DNA from: Deltaproteobacteria bacterium
GTDB taxonomy: Bacteria > Bdellovibrionota > JACOXK01
Length of the DNA: 27,240 bases
Assembly (NCBI GenBank): GCA_016186995.1
Contig: JACPKQ010000014.1
Span: 15,751 to 42,990 of the forward strand
Direction: 5' to 3'
Made by a program: the position numbers and the translations under genes. Shown in pieces: positions 23,612-27,240 of the stretch; within the stretch, counting starts at the first letter, position 1; every line of letters starts with the position of its first letter. Below the pieces are notes generated by a model. The model was not told where the DNA came from. It worked only from the letters and a program-made list of their open reading frames with translations, and made no database searches.

Positions 23612-23620
23612 TGTTAAAAT

Positions 23621-25957
23621 ATGGCACAGAAAAAAGAACATCAAGAATTAAAAACTAAAATTTTAGGACTTCCTACCCCTATGTTTTATAAAATTACAGG
23701 TCTTTCTTTTTTAACCTGTCTTGTTTTAGGTCTTTTTATTGTTCCTTCTTTTTTATTTTCTCCAAAAGCCTATGAAATAGGTGAAACAGTCCAAGAAACC
23801 ATTAAGTCGAAAAGAACTTACGAAGATATTATCGATGAAGAGCACACCCAAGAGAAATTGGCTGCAGCTCAAGCGGCTGTGAAAGATGTTTTTGATTATG
23901 ACAAAAATTTGTTTTCCAAGAAAGCACAAAGAATCTCTGAAAGTTTTAAGATTTTGCGTGAAAAGGATATGAAAACCGAGAAAGATATTTTAGACGGCAA
24001 AGTATTTTTAGAAAATAACCTTAATATTAAAATAGAAGATCAGTTGTTTTATTATTTAAGACTCCTTCATTTTCGTGAAAGTATAGAAACAGCTTTTGTT
24101 CATTTACTCAAAAATTTTGATCAAGAAATGATTGTTTCTTCTGTTGAAAACCAACCCAAAACTTCTATGACCCTTCGAGATATTGAAGGTAAAGCCGGGG
24201 AACGGTTGTACGAAGATATTCAGCGAATTAAAATAAAACAGGATATCCAAAAAATAATTGAAAGGGACAAAGAAACTCTTTTTGCTGGCTATAAAATAGC
24301 TGCTGTTGTTGAATTTTCAAAGTTCACTAAATCTCTCATTGAGCCTAATCTTACTTTTAATAAAGAACAGACGGATTTTAAGCGTGTACAAGCTAAAAAA
24401 AGTGTTCAGCCAATTGTGATTCGCCTTTTAAAGGGAGATATCATTGTCAGTCGGGGCGAGCAGATTCAAAAAAGGCATCTCATTATTCTCAAACACATTT
24501 ATGACAAAAGTCAGCAGCAACGTATGACACGTGTTGTTTTTTCCATTGCTTTACTTCTCTTTTTACTTTTTTACATTCTTTTTTGGTATGGCATGGAATA
24601 TTTAAGCACATTTAAACTCACTCTCAAAGATCTAGGTGTGCTTGCTATTTTACTTTTTGGAACAGTGGGTTGTACTAAAATCTTCTTTTTTGTTGTAGAT
24701 GGGTTTATGGATCAGTACTCCCGTATTCCACTTTCTGCTTACCAATATGCAGTGCCTGTTGCAGTGACAGCTATGATTGTAAGGCTTCTTATGAGTCCTC
24801 AAGTAGGGTTGCTTTACTCTGTAGTTTTGAGTGTTCTTTTTGGCTTTATTTTAGAACAAAACTTTCTCTACAGTCTTTATACCTTTTCAGCTTGTATTGT
24901 AGGAATTATGTCTGTTGCTCATGTGAAGCAACGAACTGATGTTTTTATAGCAGGACTTAAAATTGGCTTTATCAATATGATCAGCGTATCCGCTATTCTT
25001 CTTATGCAAAGTTCAGAGCTTACTTTTGATTTAAAAAATAGTCCTTTTGATTTGGCAGCGGCCTTTTTAAGCGGTGGGCTTTCGTCCTTTATTGTGACAG
25101 CTCTTGTGCCTCTTTTTGAAGTTGTTTTTAATTACACGACAGATTTAAAACTTCTTGAGCTTTGTAACCATAATCATCCACTTTTAAGAAGACTCAGTCT
25201 TGAAACCCCAGGAACTTATCATCATAGTTTACTGGTGGGAACTCTTGCCGATGCGGCAGCTTCTGAGATTGGGGTCAATCCGCTTTTAGCAAGAGTTGGG
25301 GCCTATTATCACGATATTGGAAAAATGGTAAAACCTAATTATTATATTGAAAATCAAGCAGGAATGAGCAACCCCCATGATGATCTCAATGCAAGGATGA
25401 GTTCTCTTATTATTACTGCACACGTTAAAGAGGGACTTGACTTAGCCGATCAATACCGCTTAGGACAGCCTGTTAAAGATGCAATATCACAGCACCATGG
25501 CAAAACAGTGATTCGTTATTTTTATAATAGGGCGGTTGAGTCTCAAGATCCAGAAATGGGAGAAGTTGATCCTAATGACTATCGCTATCCTGGACCTAAA
25601 CCCCAAACAAGAGAAGTTGCTCTTGTTATGCTTGCAGATGCTGTTGAAGCAGCCTCAAGAACTCTGACTAAACCTAATCCAGAGCGGATGAAAGCTACCT
25701 GTGAAAAGATTATCTTTGGTTTTTTTCAAGATGGACAATTGGATGAATGTGATTTAACTCTCAAAGACCTCAATACCATTATTGAGTGTTTTACAAGAAT
25801 TTTAATGGGGATTTACCATCAAAGAATTGTTTATCCCGGAGAACCGCGTGAAGATCAACATTCAGAAAAGCCAAAAGATTCGCAAAATTCCGAGTCTCAA
25901 GGTAAAAAAATACTTAAAGCTCTTGGTACAAGAGCTTCAGATCGAAGAAAAAGCTAA
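23621..25957 (+). CDS. pgpH: PgpH-type cyclic-di-AMP phosphodiesterase (7TM-HD)
   Basis: The 778-residue protein has the PgpH/YqfF architecture: an N-terminal membrane helix (about 24-46), an extracytoplasmic 7TMR-HDED domain (about 50-300), a 7TM block (about 305-500) and a cytoplasmic HD domain. The HD domain shows LETPGTYHHSLLVGTLADAA (about 527-546), the metal-binding YYHDIGKM (about 562-570), ITAHVKEG, ISQHHGK and LADAVEAASRT. In characterised members this domain hydrolyses c-di-AMP to pApA. The last 40 or so residues are hydrophilic and encoded in DNA shared with ybeY. It is followed by ybeY, a conserved neighbour in many bacteria. No diadenylate cyclase is in the window. Confidence 0.93.
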   Translation: MAQKKEHQELKTKILGLPTPMFYKITGLSFLTCLVLGLFIVPSFLFSPKAYEIGETVQETIKSKRTYEDIIDEEHTQEKLAAAQAAVKDVFDYDKNLFSKKAQRISESFKILREKDMKTEKDILDGKVFLENNLNIKIEDQLFYYLRLLHFRESIETAFVHLLKNFDQEMIVSSVENQPKTSMTLRDIEGKAGERLYEDIQRIKIKQDIQKIIERDKETLFAGYKIAAVVEFSKFTKSLIEPNLTFNKEQTDFKRVQAKKSVQPIVIRLLKGDIIVSRGEQIQKRHLIILKHIYDKSQQQRMTRVVFSIALLLFLLFYILFWYGMEYLSTFKLTLKDLGVLAILLFGTVGCTKIFFFVVDGFMDQYSRIPLSAYQYAVPVAVTAMIVRLLMSPQVGLLYSVVLSVLFGFILEQNFLYSLYTFSACIVGIMSVAHVKQRTDVFIAGLKIGFINMISVSAILLMQSSELTFDLKNSPFDLAAAFLSGGLSSFIVTALVPLFEVVFNYTTDLKLLELCNHNHPLLRRLSLETPGTYHHSLLVGTLADAAASEIGVNPLLARVGAYYHDIGKMVKPNYYIENQAGMSNPHDDLNARMSSLIITAHVKEGLDLADQYRLGQPVKDAISQHHGKTVIRYFYNRAVESQDPEMGEVDPNDYRYPGPKPQTREVALVMLADAVEAASRTLTKPNPERMKATCEKIIFGFFQDGQLDECDLTLKDLNTIIECFTRILMGIYHQRIVYPGEPREDQHSEKPKDSQNSESQGKKILKALGTRASDRRKS

Positions 25958-26306
25958 AAAGCCTATCGAAATCAATCTCTCTTTTATAACAGACCAAGAG
26001 ATGAAGAAAATGAATCATAAACATCGTGGTATTAATCAAACGACAGATATTCTTTCTTTTCCCATGGACGAGTTAGAAGATGCATTTCCCGTTGTATGTT
26101 TGGGAGATCTTATTATTTCAGTTGAGAGAACCCAAATACAAGCACAAGAGAGAAATCATTCTTTTGGTGTTGAGTTAAAGCATTTACTTGTACATGGATT
26201 GTTACATCTTTTAGGCTATGAACACAAAAAAAATCCTGATCCTATGAGAAAATTAGAATTAAAACTTCTCAAGAAGACAAAAAATTTTGAGTTTGAAGCC
26301 ATTTAA
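25848..26306 (+). CDS. ybeY: Endoribonuclease/rRNA maturation factor YbeY
   Basis: The 152-residue protein has the YbeY zinc signature HGLLHLLGYEH with H116, H120 and H126, preceded by NQTTDILSFPMD and LGDLIIS. YbeY matures 16S rRNA 3' ends and helps 70S quality control. GTG 25848 is chosen as start: GGAG lies 6 bases upstream and the resulting VKINIQ begins like the family. A TTG at 25827 is the only longer option. This start places the first 110 bases inside pgpH in another frame. If instead translation began after the pgpH stop, the N-terminal strand would be lost. prfB starts 21 bases after the stop. Confidence 0.93.
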   Translation: MKINIQKSQKIRKIPSLKVKKYLKLLVQELQIEEKAKKPIEINLSFITDQEMKKMNHKHRGINQTTDILSFPMDELEDAFPVVCLGDLIISVERTQIQAQERNHSFGVELKHLLVHGLLHLLGYEHKKNPDPMRKLELKLLKKTKNFEFEAI

Positions 26307-26327
26307 TGAGAAGATACCGATTGAGAG

Positions 26328-27240
26328 ATGAATACGAAAGAACTTACATTAGAACTTAAAGAATTAGAAAAGAAGCTTCAAAAACTACGAGGTTTTCTTT
26401 GACATTGATCAGAAAAAAAAACGTTTTGAAGAAATTGGAAAATTAGAAGGTGCTTCCCAATTTTGGGTTGACCAGAAAACCGCTCAAAATCTTCTTAGAG
26501 AAAAAAGCGAACTCCACAAAGAAATTCAGGTCTTTAACAAGGTTTTCTCTTTATTCGAAGATTGCAATGTTTTATTAGAACTAGCAGAGTCTGAAGAAGA
26601 TGAGGCTACATTTTTTGAAACCCAAGTTAAAGTTAAAGAGTTCTCTCGTCAATTAGAAGACCTAGAGTTTTACCAAATGCTTTCGGGTGAGAATGACAGG
26701 TGTTCTGCTGTTGTTACTATTAACTCAGGCGCTGGTGGAACAGAGGCTGAAGATTGGTCTAACATGCTTTTAAGAATGTATCTTAGGTGGGCTGAAAATA
26801 TGGGTTATCATTATGAGATTTTGCACGTAACTCCAGGGGAAGAAGCAGGACTTAAATCTGCTACGTTTGAAGTTCTAGGAGAGTTTGCTTATGGATATCT
26901 TAAAGCTGAAATAGGCATTCATCGTTTGGTAAGAATTTCTCCTTTCGATGCTAATAAGAGACGACACACTTCTTTTTCTGGCATCTTTGTTTATCCTGAG
27001 ATTGATGACAATATTGAAATTGATATTCAAGAAGCCGATTTAAGGATTGATACCTATAGAGCGGGGGGGGCTGGTGGACAGCATGTAAATAAAACAGATT
27101 CTGCGGTGAGGATTACACACATTCCTACTAACATTGTAGTTCAGTGTCAGAGTGAAAGATCTCAGCATAAGAATAAAGATAAGGCTTTAAAATTGCTTAA
27201 ATCTCGTCTTTATGAAAAAGCTCTTCAAGAAAAAGAAGCC
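26328..27240 (+). CDS. prfB: Peptide chain release factor 2 (frameshifted, 3' end missing)
   Basis: RF2 terminates at UGA and UAA. Frame 0 gives 24 codons from ATG 26328 to CTT, followed by TGA at 26400-26402. A +1 shift (skipping T26400) continues with GAC ATT GAT for 280 codons to the window edge. The shifted product has [22 protein letters not shown], the stop-recognition SPF tripeptide at 204-206 in [14 protein letters not shown] and GGQ at 249-251 in [18 protein letters not shown]. These positions nearly equal those of E. coli RF2 (205-207 and 250-252), which confirms the shift is real and not a sequencing error. The last 60 or so residues lie outside the window. Confidence 0.96.
26387..26403 (+). 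promoter_or_regulatory. Programmed +1 frameshift site of prfB
   Basis: CTT TGA C (26397-26403) is the classical RF2 slippery stop: low RF2 lets the ribosome pause at TGA and slip to TTT GAC. GAGG (26389-26392), 4 bases before CTT, is an internal SD-like stimulator, weaker than the AGGGGG of E. coli. This autoregulates RF2 synthesis. Confidence 0.93.

Noticed and set aside
23580-23620. Chromosomal origin at the DnaA-box cluster
   Set aside because: Only one exact box and no dnaA, dnaN, rpmH or gidA neighbours; treated as regulatory at most.
1-27240. CRISPR array, prophage or rRNA operon
   Set aside because: No regularly spaced direct repeats, no phage structural genes and no rRNA-like conserved stretches were seen.

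Overview
This is a low-GC (roughly 35-40 % by eye) chromosomal window from a Gram-negative bacterium. The outer membrane is inferred from an LptE-like LPS-assembly lipoprotein. The blocks leuS-lptE-holA-rpsT-murJ and pgpH-ybeY-prfB resemble the order found in deltaproteobacterial or Bdellovibrionota-like genomes. The lineage is an inference; no marker in the window settles it.

Layout. 1-1845 (minus strand) holds an alpha-oxoamine synthase (serine-palmitoyltransferase-like) followed by the start of a mitochondrial-type aconitase that runs off the left edge. From 1919 the plus strand carries tsaE, lysC, tRNA-Thr(CGU) and the CGFS glutaredoxin grxD, which faces a convergent BolA-family gene. nadA and a small GGQ-only release-factor homologue follow. 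5726-8850 is an accessory island: a decayed gene, a DUF4190/GspG-like fusion, a TfoX-N protein, a DUF985 cupin and a HI1419/HI1420-type toxin-antitoxin pair. It is interspersed with REP-like palindromes, two of which form an inverted pair about 1.2 kb apart.

8851-16646 is a plus-strand metabolic block: alr, purH, a GYF/TPR membrane protein, purD, purE, a Sua5/YrdC gene and a DUF1015 gene. The last four are joined by overlaps of 4-14 bases. The minus-strand pair rpoZ and DUF721 (DciA-like) is divergent from leuS. Next come leuS, lptE, holA, rpsT (minus strand), murJ, pgpH, ybeY and prfB, which runs off the right edge and carries the programmed +1 frameshift.

Together the genes cover tRNA t6A modification (TsaE plus Sua5), purine synthesis, NAD and aspartate-family biosynthesis, cell-wall supply (Alr, MurJ), LPS assembly (LptE), c-di-AMP turnover (PgpH), rRNA maturation (YbeY) and translation termination (RF2 and the GGQ-only protein). 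Most of the window is housekeeping. The less ordinary content is the island at 5.7-8.8 kb, a 157-bp MITE-like element between leuS and lptE, a long inverted repeat in the leuS leader with an alternative pairing partner at the start codon, several promoters sitting almost on top of start codons, and a 110-bp pgpH/ybeY gene overlap.
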